Shown: positions 12,701 through 21,758, counted from the stretch's first letter. The stretch: 64,000 nt of DNA from Frankia alni ACN14a (GCF_000058485.1 NC_008278.1:4520962-4584961); one strand, 5' to 3'. The notes: a model not told the origin generated them from the sequence alone. Translations and numbers: made by a program.

Positions 12701-14570
12701 GCAGCAGGACGGGCCGGGAGTCGGTCAGCATGAGCCGCACCCGGTCGGGCGGATAGTCCGGGTCGACCGGCACGTAGGACGCGCCCGCCCTGGCGACGGC
12801 GAGCACCGCCACGACCATGTCGGCCGAGCGCGGGATCCCCAGCGCCACCACCGACTCGGGGCCGGCGCCGTGCTCGACGAGCAGCCGGGCCAGCCGGTTC
12901 GCCCGGCGGTCGAGCTGCCGGTAGGTCAGCCGCTCGCCGTCGGCCAGGACGGCCGGCGCGTCGGGCGCCGCCGCCGCCTGGGCGGCGAACCGTTCGGGCA
13001 GCAGCTGCGGCGCCGGGACGGCGGCGGTGTCGTTCCACGCGACGAGGAGCTGGTCGCGCTCGGTGTCGCCGAGCAGCTCGATGTCGCGCAGCGCGACGTC
13101 GGGGCGGGCGAGCACCACGTCGAGCAGCCGGTCGAGGTGACCGAGCAGGCGGGCGACGAGGGCACGGGCCGGGCCGGTCGACGGGTGGTTGGCCTCGACG
13201 GTGACGGTGTCGCCGTCGATCTCGACGGCGAGGGTCAGGTCGAAACGGGCGTCGTCGCCGGGCACGTGCCGGCGCCGTGCGCTGATCCCGGCCGCCCGGA
13301 ACGGCTCCAGCATCGAGGCCCGCAGCGAGAGCACGACGCCGAACAGCGCGGCGTCGCCCCGCGCCCGCTCGGGGTCCGCCGCCCGGCCGATGTCGTCGAG
13401 ATCGACGTCCTGGTGGGCGTAGGCGGCGAGGCAGACCCGGCGCGCCTGGGCGACGACGGCGGCGAAGGTGTCCGCGTCGTCCAGGCGCAGCCGCAGCGGG
13501 ATCGTGTTGCCGAGGTAGCCGACGACCTCGGCGCCCCCGTCGACGTCCCGGTTGACGACCGGCACGCCGATGACCACGTCGCGCGCCCCGCCGTAGCGGC
13601 GCAGCAGCACGGCGACGGCGGCGGTGAGGATCATGAAGGTGGACGCGCGGTGCTCGCGGGCCGCCTCCCGGAACCGGGCGGCCAGCCCGGCGCCGAGCAC
13701 CCGCGTCTGGTCGACGCCGCCGGCACCCCGGTCGGCGGCGGTGAGCTCGGGCAGGACGAGCGGCTCCGGCGGCGGGTCGAGGACGCCGCGCCAGAAGGCG
13801 AGCCCGGCCGCGGGGTCCTCCGTCACCGGGCGCAGCGCCACGTCGGCGAACTGCGGCGCGGCGGGCAGGACGGCGCAGCGATCGCGCAGGAACGCGACCA
13901 GCTCGCCGAAGAAGATCGCCGTGGTGCTGTCGTCCCAGGCAATGTGATGGGCGACGACGATCAGAGTCAGTGCCTGCGGGCCCGTGGTGAACAGGCCGAG
14001 GCGCAGCGGGGAGTCGGCGGACAGGTCGAACGGGGTCGCGGCGAGCGCGGCGCACAGCTCGCCCGCGCGGGCGGACCGCTCGCCGGCGGGAAGGTCGGTG
14101 AGGTCCCGCTGGTCGACGACCGGCGCGAGCGCCGGATGGACCACCTGAACCACCTGGCCGGCGCCGTCCATCCGGTAGGTCGTCCGCAGCACGTCGTGCC
14201 GGGCGACGACCGCCTCGGCCGCGGCGCGCAGGGCGTCCGCGCGTACCGGTCCGGTCAGGTCCAGCGCGAGCCGGACGTTGTAACCGGTCGTGCACGGGTC
14301 GAGGTTCTGCAGCGACCACATCCGGCGCTGTCCGGCGGACAGCGGCCGGTCGCCCCGGGCGGACGTCCCCCCGGCACCGACCGGCGCCGAGGTCGAGCCG
14401 GGCGCCGATGCGGATGTGGCGGCGGATACAGGCGTGGGCGCGGAGGGGGGTGTGGACGCGGGGGGACCGCTCGGGCGCGGTGTGGAGGCGAGGCCCTGTT
14501 CGGCGAGTCGCCGCCGGGCCAGCTCACGGCGCAGGGACCGCGGGTCCTTCGCTCGCTCGTCGACGCTCAC
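9726..14570 (-). CDS. Nonribosomal peptide synthetase, C-A-T-E module
   Basis: A 1614-residue single-module synthetase. After a Pro/Ala/Ser-rich N-terminal linker come a condensation domain (HHIAWDD, His208), an adenylation domain ([19 protein letters not shown]), a thiolation domain (LGGDS, Ser1074) and an epimerisation domain. The E domain shows [11 protein letters not shown] (His1263), [18 protein letters not shown] and IGFNYLGR. The A pocket reads D-F-T-K-V-A-E-V-G, closest to remembered Asn-type codes (inference), so the module would deliver a D-configured residue. It begins with a C domain, so an acyl or peptidyl donor must come from elsewhere. I chose GTG 14570 over an upstream ATG (14741) because it overlaps the stop of the MbtH-like leader by GTGA. 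Its TGA overlaps the GTG of the next synthetase in the same way, so the three ORFs form one coupled operon. Confidence 0.93.
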   Translation of the reverse strand: MSVDERAKDPRSLRRELARRRLAEQGLASTPRPSGPPASTPPSAPTPVSAATSASAPGSTSAPVGAGGTSARGDRPLSAGQRRMWSLQNLDPCTTGYNVRLALDLTGPVRADALRAAAEAVVARHDVLRTTYRMDGAGQVVQVVHPALAPVVDQRDLTDLPAGERSARAGELCAALAATPFDLSADSPLRLGLFTTGPQALTLIVVAHHIAWDDSTTAIFFGELVAFLRDRCAVLPAAPQFADVALRPVTEDPAAGLAFWRGVLDPPPEPLVLPELTAADRGAGGVDQTRVLGAGLAARFREAAREHRASTFMILTAAVAVLLRRYGGARDVVIGVPVVNRDVDGGAEVVGYLGNTIPLRLRLDDADTFAAVVAQARRVCLAAYAHQDVDLDDIGRAADPERARGDAALFGVVLSLRASMLEPFRAAGISARRRHVPGDDARFDLTLAVEIDGDTVTVEANHPSTGPARALVARLLGHLDRLLDVVLARPDVALRDIELLGDTERDQLLVAWNDTAAVPAPQLLPERFAAQAAAAPDAPAVLADGERLTYRQLDRRANRLARLLVEHGAGPESVVALGIPRSADMVVAVLAVARAGASYVPVDPDYPPDRVRLMLTDSRPVLLLTTAAGQGALPAVDGLRAVLLDAADTLARLGALPDHDLTDAELVAPLHPEHPAYVIYTSGSTGVPKGVVVAHRALANHLDWAVARFPGLAGHTLMHSSISFDFSVTPLLATLTCGGAVELCADSPDAIARAAGAATFLKITPSHLPLLASVRFADDGPRTLVIAGEELRGEALDQWKWRRPADDRFAVINEYGPTETTVGALLHPVDAAPDGTGTVGAVPVGSPVANTTCHVLDENLRLAPLGVPGELYIGGAQLARGYLNRPGLSASRFVADPYGPPGARLYRTGDLMRRLPSGALQFLGRVDDQVKIRGHRVELGEIESVLLAAPGVAQATVAARTDGPGGRYLAAYLVLADGAQPDAAALRAHAAATLPDHMVPATLTFLPALPLSPSGKVDRRALPAPRFGADPAAASPARPPASGAETTLAALFADILGVESVRLDTSFFELGGDSILAIRLVSRARREGLPFTPREVFAHRTVESLAAAATTVVTDADGGPTAAPGDADGVGPVELTPIMRAFAERGPLADEHRMSVVVELPAAPAAAALERALQAVLDRHDALRARLDRAAAPPALTFGPVGSVPAASVLRRVTTDGPVSADRVEDELAAAASRLAPADGRVLQAVLLDAGPARPARLLLVAHHLVVDGVSWRIIVEDLAGACQDAAADREPALAPVPTSFRTWARGLARAAAARSAETARWRELLDGPDGLLGRRRADPARDTWSTVRTHTVRLAPDVAEPLLTSVPAAFFAGVDDVLLAGLALALGSWPAAPEDAGRCALVLLEGHGRQEAAVAGSDLARTVGWFTSQHPVRLDTRGVDLDDALAGGPAAGTVIKRVKEHLRSLPDHGIGYGMLRHLDPDSAAQLAARPVPQIGFNYLGRFEPSGGAGWRVAADGVGAAYGPGMPLPAGLVVNAVTEDTPEGPRLVAHWMYAEGLFDAAPVADLAARWCAALEALVRHAAGAGAGGRTPSDLSLVSLDQNQLDALEAMWRTT

Positions 14571-14674
14571 GGCGCGGCCGTCCGGCCCCGGCCGTCCCGC
14601 GCCACAACCGGCCCCTCGCTGTTCGTCGGGTCGAAGAAGTGACCGCCGTCGTCGTCGAACGGGTTCACGGCCAT
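14567..14674 (-). CDS. 35-residue MbtH-like truncated leader ORF
   Basis: A small ORF starting ATG 14674 has a strong Shine-Dalgarno (ggaggt, about 8 bases upstream). It ends in a TGA that overlaps the GTG of the C-A-T-E synthetase. Its start, MAVNPFDDDGGHFF, matches the conserved N-terminus of MbtH proteins (NPFDDD.G.FxVLxNDE). The remaining 21 residues do not continue the family: the LWP and CLDYVE regions of a normal protein of about 70 residues are absent, and I found no continuation in other frames. Real MbtH proteins bind and activate adenylation domains; this one lacks the Trp-containing contact region, so that role is doubtful. It may now act mainly to couple ribosomes into the synthetase gene, which is inference. 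Confidence 0.75.
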   Translation of the reverse strand: MAVNPFDDDGGHFFDPTNSEGPVVARDGRGRTAAP

Positions 14675-14982
14675 GCGGCCAACCTCCGATTTCATCGCCT
14701 TCGGGCATGCGGAACCAAGCCGTTGGCTCTGTGCGTCGCAACGGCGAAGAGAGAACGGATCAGAGAACGAATTGGCGCAGGGGAAAGCCCAGGTTCATCT
14801 CGGTCGGGTGAACACGAGGGCGACCCTGGCGCTAAGATCGGCGTCGCCTGGGTGGCATGCCTCCGGGCTTCGCGGAGATCGGGCCCACCGAGGCGGTGAT
14901 CCGGTGGTGCGCGGAGCCGCGGGTCGGGTGTGTCCCGTGGGCGTGACACCTCCCGTCAGCGGTGGCCAGCGGCGCGCGTCGA

Positions 14983-15001
14983 TAAGGTTAGGTTTAGCTA
15001 A
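14983..15001 (-). promoter_or_regulatory. Putative IdeR/DmdR iron box upstream of the NRPS operon
   Basis: TAAGGTTAGGTTTAGCTAA matches the IdeR/DtxR-family consensus TWAGGTWAGSCTWACCTWA at 17 of 19 positions by eye. It lies about 310 bp upstream of the MbtH-like leader in an otherwise gene-free stretch. In the known family Fe(II)-loaded repressor binds here and iron limitation derepresses. The 5' leader would be long, roughly 280 bases. Confidence 0.7.
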
Positions 15002-15577
15002 GCTGGTGCCAGCTTGCAGTCGGTCATGCCTTCTGTCAAGGGAACGGCCCCTACCGACCCGGGCCGCGGGCAGCGCCAAGGACCCGGCACGGCCGGCCGA
15101 AGCCGCCGATCCGCAGGTGTTGGCTGCCAGCCTGGGTAGGCGATGACGCTCTGACGGCCTGTCCGCGCCACGCGATCCGGACCAACCAGGCGTGGACGTC
15201 GGAACACAGCGTGACCATGGAACTCGAGATCGCCATAACCCGGCGCCTCCGAGACACCGGAGTTCGCAGCCGACGGCGTGGCGGCGGAGTAAACACGACA
15301 CCAGAACCGCCGCTCGCCGAGGATCGTCCACGACGCAGAGTCGACCGGAGCGGAGAGAAACGTGCTCCACCGGGCGCGTGACGCGGTTCCGCGGAACCCC
15401 GTGATGCAACAGGGCGGGGATGGGATCAGACTGCGATCTTCCCGTACCCCACCGATCACGCGCAGATGCGGAGATCGGTCCGCGGCAGTCCCCGGCCGGC
15501 GGGTAGCAGGCCGGGGACGGCGGCGGGGCCGTCCGAGGAGGCGGCGGCACGGCGCGATGCCGGCACCGGCGCCGGCA
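15002..15577. other. Gene-free stretch between the NRPS promoter and the reductase gene
   Basis: No frame here has a recognisable domain, a good ribosome site and plausible codon use together. Several long frames exist, but they are Arg/Pro-rich GC-bias frames. The stretch probably holds upstream promoter DNA of the NRPS operon and the 3' region of the 15578-16150 gene. Confidence 0.5.
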
Positions 15578-16150
15578 TCAGTGGACGACGTCGAAGACGT
15601 TCTTCTGCAGGCCGTTGGCGTAGACGCCGTGCTCGACCAGGGTCAGCTTCTGGGTGTCCTTGTCCGTGGTGCTGAACAGGCGCTTGCCCGCGCCGAGCAG
15701 CAGCGGGAAGACGAGCAGGTGGTAGCGGTCGATCAGGCCCGCGTCGGACAGGCCGTGGTTCAGCGAGGCGCTGCCGTGGACGATGATCGGGCCGCCCTCG
15801 GTCCCCTTCAGGGCGGCGACCTCGTCGAGCGAGCGCAGAATCGTGGTGTCGCCCCAGTTCGAGACCAGGCCGTCCTCGGTGAGGGTGGTCGACACGACGT
15901 ACTTCGGCATCGTCCTGTACTCCGCGAACTCCGCCATGTCCGGCCACACCGGACTGAACGCCTCGTAGCTGACCCGCCCCAGCAGGATCGCGGTGGCCTC
16001 CTGCTGCTCCCGTCCCTTGATCTCGAAGGCCTCGGGGAGAAACTCGACGTCCTTGAAGGTCCAGCCCGCGTTCCGGTAGCCGGCTTCGCCGCCCGGGGCC
16101 TCCACGACGCCGTCGAGCGAGATGAAGGCGGTGCTGATCAGGGTACGCAT
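15578..16150 (-). CDS. Dihydrofolate reductase/RibD C-terminal-domain family protein
   Basis: A 190-residue protein of the RibD_C (YwjB/YyaP-like) fold. The N-terminus TAFISLDGVVEAP is the typical first strand and loop. ILLGRVSYEAF gives the GR(x)TYE-type NADPH loop, IIVHGSASL the GSxxL motif, and LLVFPLLLGAGKRLF the FPVxLGxGxxLF C-terminal signature. These proteins are presumed NAD(P)H-dependent reductases; substrates of most are unknown. Two ATGs are possible, 16165 and 16150. I chose 16150 because GGAG sits six bases upstream, while 16165 has no clear ribosome site. The gene stands alone between the NRPS control region and a secreted phosphodiesterase. Confidence 0.85.
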   Translation of the reverse strand: MRTLISTAFISLDGVVEAPGGEAGYRNAGWTFKDVEFLPEAFEIKGREQQEATAILLGRVSYEAFSPVWPDMAEFAEYRTMPKYVVSTTLTEDGLVSNWGDTTILRSLDEVAALKGTEGGPIIVHGSASLNHGLSDAGLIDRYHLLVFPLLLGAGKRLFSTTDKDTQKLTLVEHGVYANGLQKNVFDVVH

Positions 16151-16308
16151 CCAGGTCTCCGTCATGTCTCGTGTCCGGTGGTGGGGACATGAAAGCGTGT
16201 CCGCCGCGCACGGCCTCCGGCCGGGTTCTGGCGTCGGACGCGGACGCCGCCACCCCGTCCCCACGCGGGACGGGGTGGCCTGTCTGGTGCCTCGGTACCC
16301 GCGCGGGC

Positions 16309-17994
16309 CTAGCGGGTGATCGGCGTGACGTCCAGGGCTCGGGTGTGCTCGTTGCGGACGGCGCTCAGCTCGTTCGGGTCGAGCCCGAGCAGCGTGAGGA
16401 TGGTCGGGGCGATCGAGGTGGTCTCGACCGGAGCCCCGTCGACCCGGCCCGCGTGGGCGCCGGCGCCGGCGCCGGAGACGACGAGCGGGACGTTGCGGTC
16501 CTGCGGGTCCGCGCCACCATGCTCGGCGATCTTGCTCGTGCCGCCGGTGTAGACCACGCCGTGCGCGACGATGCCGACGACGTCGGGATGGCGGGCGTCG
16601 CTCGCCGGGACGCCGAAGAAGCGGGCGGCGCCGGCGCCGGCGTACGCCGTGGTGAGCCCGGAGGCGGGCAGCGTGCGGCTCGCGCCGCTGATCGTGTTGC
16701 CGGTGGCGTCGTGGGAGAGCACGAAGGTCCGGGCGAAGTCGGCGGCGGCCTGCGACCGGTCGCTCAGCCAGAGCTGCAGGATGTCATCGTCCGTGGAGAA
16801 GGCGACCAGGTCGGCTGCGCCGGGGTGCGCCTTCGCCCAGTCCGCGTTCAGCGCCTTGATGACGGCGCCGTCGTCGATGCGGGTCAGCGCGTTCGGGTCC
16901 GTCGGCGACTGGGCGTGCTTGGCCGACAGAATGATCACGGTGCTGTCCGCCTGCCCCGTCCGCGTCAGCTCGGCGACCAGGGCGCCGACCTGGTGGTCGA
17001 CGAAGTCGAGCGCGCCGGCCAGCAGCGGCCCCGGCTCGGTGCCGCCCGGCAGGTAACCGCCGGTCAGCCCGTCCGAGGTGGGCAGCTTCTGCGCGGTGGA
17101 GACCGACTGGAGGTTCAGCCCGAAGATCGCCGGGGTAGGGACCCGGCGGGTGCGGCCGTGATCGTACCCGTCGATCTCGTTGCGGACCGCGGTCACCTTG
17201 TACGCGTCGTACTGCCGGGTGGCCGCGTTGTCCTTCGTCCAGTCGCCGCCACCGGGGTAGCCGAGAGCGGTGCTGTTGATCTCAGGAGTGAACAGGTCCT
17301 GGACGCCGGTGCCCGACGGGCCGTTGAGGATCTCGTAGGCGGGATGTTTGTCCGACCAGGCCGTGCCCAGGCCGTGGGTGCGGGCCACCTCGAAGACGGT
17401 GTTCGCCGTGAGGTAGGAGTGCGGGTAGACCGGCGTGCAGGTCTTCGGGTCGACCGGAAGCGTCTTCGGGTCCAGCAGCGTCCGGGGCGACCCGGTCATC
17501 GACAGGATGCTGCCGGGCAGCCCGGCGAGACCCTGCCCCGCGTCCAGGGAGCTCGGGTCGCGGTCGGCGGCCTCGGTGAACGCGACCTCGGCACCCGGCT
17601 TCGCCCCGGCACAGGACGTCGTGCCGGCGGGCAGCAGGCTGTGGTTGAAGGTGTCGTCGTAGTAGATGCCCGTGGTCGCCGGATTGCCGCCCGTCACCTG
17701 AGCGATCAGCCCGGGGAACGAGTCGGACGGCACCGGGGTCGACGCGTGAGTGTACGAGACGCCGGCGCCGACCAGGCCGGCCAGCGCCGAACCCGGATGC
17801 GTCCGGACGTACGCGCTGAGATCCGCCTGGTGCAGTCCGTCCACGGACAGCAGCAGGACGTGCCGGACCGGAGACCGGGTGTGCTCGGGTGACCCGGCGA
17901 CCGCGGGCGTGGCGGCCGAGAACGCCACCAGTCCGGACAGGGCCAGCCCGGATGCCGCCATCCCGACTGCCCGTCGGGTGGGAGAGCGGAACAC
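16309..17994 (-). CDS. Secreted type I phosphodiesterase / nucleotide pyrophosphatase-like protein
   Basis: A 561-residue exported member of the alkaline-phosphatase superfamily. The signal peptide (about residues 1-33) ends near ATPAVAGS. HVLLLSVDGLHQADL contributes the first metal-binding Asp. The segment PVPSDSFPGLIAQVTGG aligns with the NPP/phosphopentomutase nucleophile loop, with a Ser/Thr nucleophile. Later ILSAKHAQSP and HGGADPQDRNVPLVVSG carry the remaining metal ligands. It probably cleaves phosphodiester or pyrophosphate bonds outside the cell; substrate unknown. The GTG start has GAGGAGG five bases upstream. Upstream (18166-18183) there are two TCACATC motifs 11 bp apart, loosely like a Pho box but oriented away from this gene. 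Confidence 0.88.
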   Translation of the reverse strand: MFRSPTRRAVGMAASGLALSGLVAFSAATPAVAGSPEHTRSPVRHVLLLSVDGLHQADLSAYVRTHPGSALAGLVGAGVSYTHASTPVPSDSFPGLIAQVTGGNPATTGIYYDDTFNHSLLPAGTTSCAGAKPGAEVAFTEAADRDPSSLDAGQGLAGLPGSILSMTGSPRTLLDPKTLPVDPKTCTPVYPHSYLTANTVFEVARTHGLGTAWSDKHPAYEILNGPSGTGVQDLFTPEINSTALGYPGGGDWTKDNAATRQYDAYKVTAVRNEIDGYDHGRTRRVPTPAIFGLNLQSVSTAQKLPTSDGLTGGYLPGGTEPGPLLAGALDFVDHQVGALVAELTRTGQADSTVIILSAKHAQSPTDPNALTRIDDGAVIKALNADWAKAHPGAADLVAFSTDDDILQLWLSDRSQAAADFARTFVLSHDATGNTISGASRTLPASGLTTAYAGAGAARFFGVPASDARHPDVVGIVAHGVVYTGGTSKIAEHGGADPQDRNVPLVVSGAGAGAHAGRVDGAPVETTSIAPTILTLLGLDPNELSAVRNEHTRALDVTPITR

Positions 17995-18243
17995 GAATTC
18001 CTCCTCGAACGCACCGGACCATACCGGCGCGCTCCGTATTGCTAGCCCGCCCGGATGGCCGATCGTCGACGCCCGAGAGAACTGAGAGGTAAGAAATCAC
18101 GCGTGCTACGCCGAATTTCTCGCCGCTTCTCATCCGTCACCCAAGAAATGACTGTCCGAGGCTTTTCACATCGTCCTCACATCAGCCATTCTGTAAAGCG
18201 GCCGAGCTCTCGCGCAAGATCGACAAGGCGCCCGGGAGACCGG

Positions 18244-19095
18244 TCAGGCGAGCAGGTCGTGGACCGCCACCGGGGTGAGGCCGGCCGCGCGGAGGTTCGC
18301 GACGATGCGGGGAAACGCCGCGACGGTGCCCGGGTAGCCGAAGTGCATGCTCACGATGGAGCCCGGTCGGGTGCCGGCCCGGACCCGCGCGACGACGGCG
18401 TCGGCTCCCGGGGAGGTGTAGTCGAGCGGGTCGACGTCGAAGTCGACGACCGTGCGGTACCCGGCGGCGCCGGCCTCGGTGAGGATCAGCGGTGTGGCGG
18501 TGCTCGTGCCGGAGGGTCGGAAGTAGCGGCCCTGGGTCGGCGCCAGGCGGGCCAGGACGTCCCGGCAGCCCGTGATCTCGGCGGCGACCTGGTCGGCCGG
18601 CAGTGCGGTCAGTGTCGGGTGGGTGTAGGTGTGGTTCGCCAGTTCGTTGCCGCCCGCGAGGATGGCCGGGACGAGATCCTGGTGGGCATCCAGCCATCGC
18701 CCGACGGCGAACACCGTGATCGGCACGGCGAGCCCGCTGGCGTCGGCGAGCAGCTGATGGGCCAGGGTCAGGTCCTGGCCGGTCTCGTGCGGGCCGAGGT
18801 GGAAGGTGAGCGCGACCCGGGGCCGATCCCGCGGACCGTTGGCCACCGCCACCGCGCTGCCCCCCGGGACCAGGCCCGGGCCGCCTGGGTCCGCAGCCGC
18901 CGCGGACGCGGCCGATGGGCCGCCGCCGGCCGCGGCGGATGCCGGCGACGGTGCCGACGGCGGCGACGAAGGCGATGGTTCGGTGCGGGTGGATCCGTCG
19001 GCGGCGCAGGCCGCCAACCCAGTGGCGGCGACCATCGCGCCGGCCCCGGCGAGGAAGCGTCGACGCGAGGAATCACGGGAGTCCGGCTCGGGCAT
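18244..19095 (-). CDS. Exported polysaccharide deacetylase-family protein with atypical TFH motif
   Basis: A 283-residue NodB-fold protein. The N-terminus has a twin-arginine segment (SRRRFL, residues 10-15), a hydrophobic stretch and a lipobox-like LAAC30, so it is probably a Tat-exported lipoprotein, followed by a Ser/Pro/Ala linker to about residue 88. NodB motif 2 is intact (HTYTH, 155-159) and an RYFRPSG-type motif 3 is present. Motif 1, normally TFDDGP, reads TFHLGP (97-102), so the catalytic-base Asp and the metal-ligand Asp are both missing. I recall an actinobacterial subgroup with TFH in this place, so this may be a divergent enzyme or a binding protein rather than damage. It is paired with another deacetylase gene just upstream. 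Confidence 0.85.
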   Translation of the reverse strand: MPEPDSRDSSRRRFLAGAGAMVAATGLAACAADGSTRTEPSPSSPPSAPSPASAAAGGGPSAASAAAADPGGPGLVPGGSAVAVANGPRDRPRVALTFHLGPHETGQDLTLAHQLLADASGLAVPITVFAVGRWLDAHQDLVPAILAGGNELANHTYTHPTLTALPADQVAAEITGCRDVLARLAPTQGRYFRPSGTSTATPLILTEAGAAGYRTVVDFDVDPLDYTSPGADAVVARVRAGTRPGSIVSMHFGYPGTVAAFPRIVANLRAAGLTPVAVHDLLA

Positions 19096-19158
19096 GGGCG
19101 CAGGCTATCCGGCACGGAGGTGCGGCCGGCCGGCCACATCCGGCGGAGCCTGAGTGAG

Positions 19159-19239
19159 CCGCCAGCCGGGGGCCGCCAGCCGTAGGCCGCCAGCCGTAGG
19201 CCGCCAGCCGTAGGCCGCCAGCCGTAGGCCGCCAGCCGG
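19159..19239. repeat. 14-bp tandem repeat between the two deacetylase genes
   Basis: About 5.8 copies of a 14-bp unit (ccgccagccgtagg). Copies 2-5 are exact; the first reads ccgccagccggggg and the last is partial. It lies in the short gap between the two minus-strand genes and has no spacers, so it is not CRISPR. Confidence 0.95.
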
Positions 19240-19266
19240 CGATCGCCGGCCGGGGGCGGTGTGCGG

Positions 19267-20136
19267 TCAGCCGACGGCCCGAGAGGTGCCGAACATGGTG
19301 TCCAGGGTGACCGGCTCCAGCTGACGCTGCTCGATCAGCTGCTCGATCTGGTCGAACAGGCCGAGGACGGTCTGGTGGTTGGCGTGGCCGAGCATGATCG
19401 TTCCCGGCTGGAGGTACTGCCGGGCGAGCCCGATGAGCTGTTCCGGGCTGAGCAGGGTCGAGTCGCCGAAACTGCCGTCCCACAGCAGGATCCGGGTGTA
19501 CCCGAGTTCGCCGGCGAGTCCGTCGACGTGATGGTTGTGGGCACCGTAGGGCGGACGGAACCAGGGTCGGCTGGTGATGCCGAAGGTCTGCTGGATCCAC
19601 TGTTCGTTCTTCTCGATGTCGGCGCGGATCGCGGCGTCCGTCTCGTGCAGCAGGTTCTTGTGGGTCCAGGTGTGGTTGCCGATCTGCAGCTGGCCGGTCT
19701 CCACCAGCGGACGCAGGACCTCGGCATGACGATCCCACACCGCCCGGTAGGCGCCGTTCGGCGAGAACGTGATGGGGATCTTCGATCGCTGGGCGAACGC
19801 CACGTAGCCGGCGACCGTCGAGGCGTCGTAGCCGTCGTCGATGGTCAGGGCGATTCTCCGGGTCCGGCCGGGCGCGTGCGAAACGACGACCGGACGGCCC
19901 GGATGCGGGGCGGGAATCGGCGCGGGCGACGGCGCGGGGCCTGCGTCGGCTCCCGGGACCGCCGCGGCGATCGGCGCCGCGGTCGGCGAAGGCGACGCGG
20001 CCGGCGAAGGCGACGCGGTCGGCGCGGTTTCGGGAACGGGGGCCGCGGAGTCCCTCGACGCGGAGCCGGTCGAGCATCCGACAAGAGCCTGCGCCGCGCC
20101 GATGCTCAGCAGCGACAGAAGCACTCTTCGGTCCAT
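19267..20136 (-). CDS. Polysaccharide deacetylase lipoprotein
   Basis: A 289-residue NodB-fold protein with a lipoprotein signal (LVGC, Cys21) and a long Ala/Pro/Ser linker to about residue 88 that should span the cell wall. Catalytic motifs look complete: TIDDG (98-102), HTWTH (155-159), RPPYG (194-198) and LLWDGSFGDS. The family removes N- or O-acetyl groups from chitin-like or peptidoglycan sugars in a metal-dependent reaction. It is encoded divergently from the YVTN protein and upstream of the TFH-type deacetylase, with the 14-bp repeat between them. ATG 20136 starts directly on a Lys/Arg-poor signal (MDRRVLLSLL). Confidence 0.9.
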   Translation of the reverse strand: MDRRVLLSLLSIGAAQALVGCSTGSASRDSAAPVPETAPTASPSPAASPSPTAAPIAAAVPGADAGPAPSPAPIPAPHPGRPVVVSHAPGRTRRIALTIDDGYDASTVAGYVAFAQRSKIPITFSPNGAYRAVWDRHAEVLRPLVETGQLQIGNHTWTHKNLLHETDAAIRADIEKNEQWIQQTFGITSRPWFRPPYGAHNHHVDGLAGELGYTRILLWDGSFGDSTLLSPEQLIGLARQYLQPGTIMLGHANHQTVLGLFDQIEQLIEQRQLEPVTLDTMFGTSRAVG

Positions 20137-20345
20137 AGTCCGACATTCTATGAAACATGATCATGGTTGGGCCCGCGGTGTACCGCACCATCGCGCGACA
20201 GCGCGGAAGGATTGACGCCAAAACGGCCATCCGCCCGGACAGTCACAGGTCAGGATTCGTTCGGACCGGGAAAGATGCGGTGGCCCGTGGGTGGCTGCAG
20301 CAGGTCGACGGGACCGGCGTCGGCTGGCATGGCTAGGCTGACCGC

Positions 20346-21662
20346 GTGGCAGCCAGGGGATCCCCGACTCGCCACCGCGACCGGCACGCGTTCCGGCAGC
20401 GGGGGCTACTGCTGGCGGCCGGGGTGGTCACAGCGATCGTCGCTGTTGTCGCAGTCGCCCTGATCGCCTCCGGCGGCGGCGGCGCGAACGCCGAGGCGTC
20501 GCACGACCACGCGACCGCCTCCTCGCCCAGGCCGCCCTCGCACCTGCCGGCGGGCCCGGCCTCCGCTCAGGGCGACGACCCGCAGCCGGCCGTGGACGTC
20601 TACGCCCACGCGCATGGCGGGATGCTGAGCCCGGTCGTGAAGGACGATCCGGCGCTCGTCTACGTGCCGAACCTCGCCGACGGCACCGTCAGCGTCATCG
20701 ACCAGCAGTCCCTGCGCGTGGTGGCCTCCTACCGCACGGGACGCGCCCCGCAGCACGTGGTCCCGTCCTGGGATCTGCGGACACTGTGGGTGAACAACAA
20801 CCTCGGAAACAGCCTGTCACCGATCGACCCGCGGACCGGGCGGCTCGCCGGCCCGGCCGTGCCGGTCGCGGACCCCTACAACCTGTACTTCACCCCCGAC
20901 GGCACGAACGCGATGGTCATCGCCGAGGCGATCCACCGCATCGACTTCCGCGACCCGCACACCTTCGCCCTGCGCCACAGCCTCGACGTGGGCAGCCTGT
21001 GCGCGGGCGTGAACCACGTCGACTTCTCCCCGGACGGCACCTACGCGATCGCCACCTGCGAGTTCGCCGGCCGGCTCGTCAAGATCGATCTCGTGCACCA
21101 GAGCGTCCTGGGTTACCTCGACCTCGGGCGCAGCGCCGCCCCCCAGGACATCAAGATCGAGCCGGCGGGCCGGATCTGGTACGTCGCCGACATGAACGCA
21201 GGCGGTGTCGACCTCATCGACGGCGACGCCTTCACCAAAATCGGCTTCGTCCCGACCGGGCCGGAGGCCCATGGGATGTACCCCAGCCGCGACGGCCGCT
21301 ACCTCTACGTCGCCAACCGGGGCGGCATGATGACCTCCGACATGGTCCCGTTCCCCCACCACGGCGACCAGGGCTCCGTGTCCGTGATCTCCTTCGCCAC
21401 CAGGAAGATCGTCGCCACCTGGCCCATCCCCGGCGGTGGCACCCCCGACATGGGCAACGTCAACGCCGACGGGACCCGGCTGTGGCTGTCCGGGCGGCGC
21501 AGCAATGTCGTGTACGTGTTCGACACCGGCGGCCAGGGCGGAGCGGACCCGACGACCGGCCGGCTGCTGACCGAGATCCCCGTCGGCCACGAGCCGCACG
21601 GGCTCGCCGTCTGGCCACAACCCGGGCGCTACTCCCTCGGCCACACCGGAATCATGCGCTGA
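20346..21662 (+). CDS. Membrane-anchored YVTN-type beta-propeller protein
   Basis: A 438-residue protein with one N-terminal transmembrane helix (about residues 20-43) and a short His/Ala/Pro-rich linker. A seven-bladed-propeller-like repeat region follows, with YVPNLADGTVSVID, VDFSPDGTYAIATCE, IWYVADMNAGGVDLID and YLYVANRGG. These match the YVTN/NHL-like lactonase-fold repeats found in bacterial surface proteins. No enzyme active site is evident; a binding or structural role outside the membrane is likely. The start is GTG 20346. It faces away from the deacetylase lipoprotein across a 210-bp control region. Confidence 0.85.
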   Translation: MAARGSPTRHRDRHAFRQRGLLLAAGVVTAIVAVVAVALIASGGGGANAEASHDHATASSPRPPSHLPAGPASAQGDDPQPAVDVYAHAHGGMLSPVVKDDPALVYVPNLADGTVSVIDQQSLRVVASYRTGRAPQHVVPSWDLRTLWVNNNLGNSLSPIDPRTGRLAGPAVPVADPYNLYFTPDGTNAMVIAEAIHRIDFRDPHTFALRHSLDVGSLCAGVNHVDFSPDGTYAIATCEFAGRLVKIDLVHQSVLGYLDLGRSAAPQDIKIEPAGRIWYVADMNAGGVDLIDGDAFTKIGFVPTGPEAHGMYPSRDGRYLYVANRGGMMTSDMVPFPHHGDQGSVSVISFATRKIVATWPIPGGGTPDMGNVNADGTRLWLSGRRSNVVYVFDTGGQGGADPTTGRLLTEIPVGHEPHGLAVWPQPGRYSLGHTGIMR

Positions 21663-21740
21663 CGTCCCCGACCCGCCGGGACGCCCGGCTGCCGGACGCG
21701 GCCCGCGACTTCGTCTCCGCCACGGCCGCCAGGGACTAGG

Positions 21741-21758
21741 TTGTTGATGTACCAACAA
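21741..21758. promoter_or_regulatory. Imperfect palindrome upstream of the VOC gene
   Basis: TTGTTGATGTACCAACAA reads as an imperfect palindrome with TTGTTG/CAACAA arms, about 80 bp before the VOC start. It has the size and symmetry of a repressor operator; the regulator is unknown. Confidence 0.4.

Noticed and set aside
301-14642. Very long plus-strand frames (301-2283, 2374-5595, 6169-10008, 10518-14642)
   Set aside because: They lie antisense to the NRPS genes, have no domains, are Arg/Pro/His-rich and exist only because GC-rich coding DNA lacks stops in other frames.
14692-14949. 85-codon minus-strand ORF between the iron box and the MbtH-like leader
   Set aside because: No ribosome site, no recognisable domain, Arg/Pro-rich composition; more likely 5' leader RNA.
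19159-19239. CRISPR array
   Set aside because: The 14-bp units abut with no spacers; it is a simple tandem repeat.
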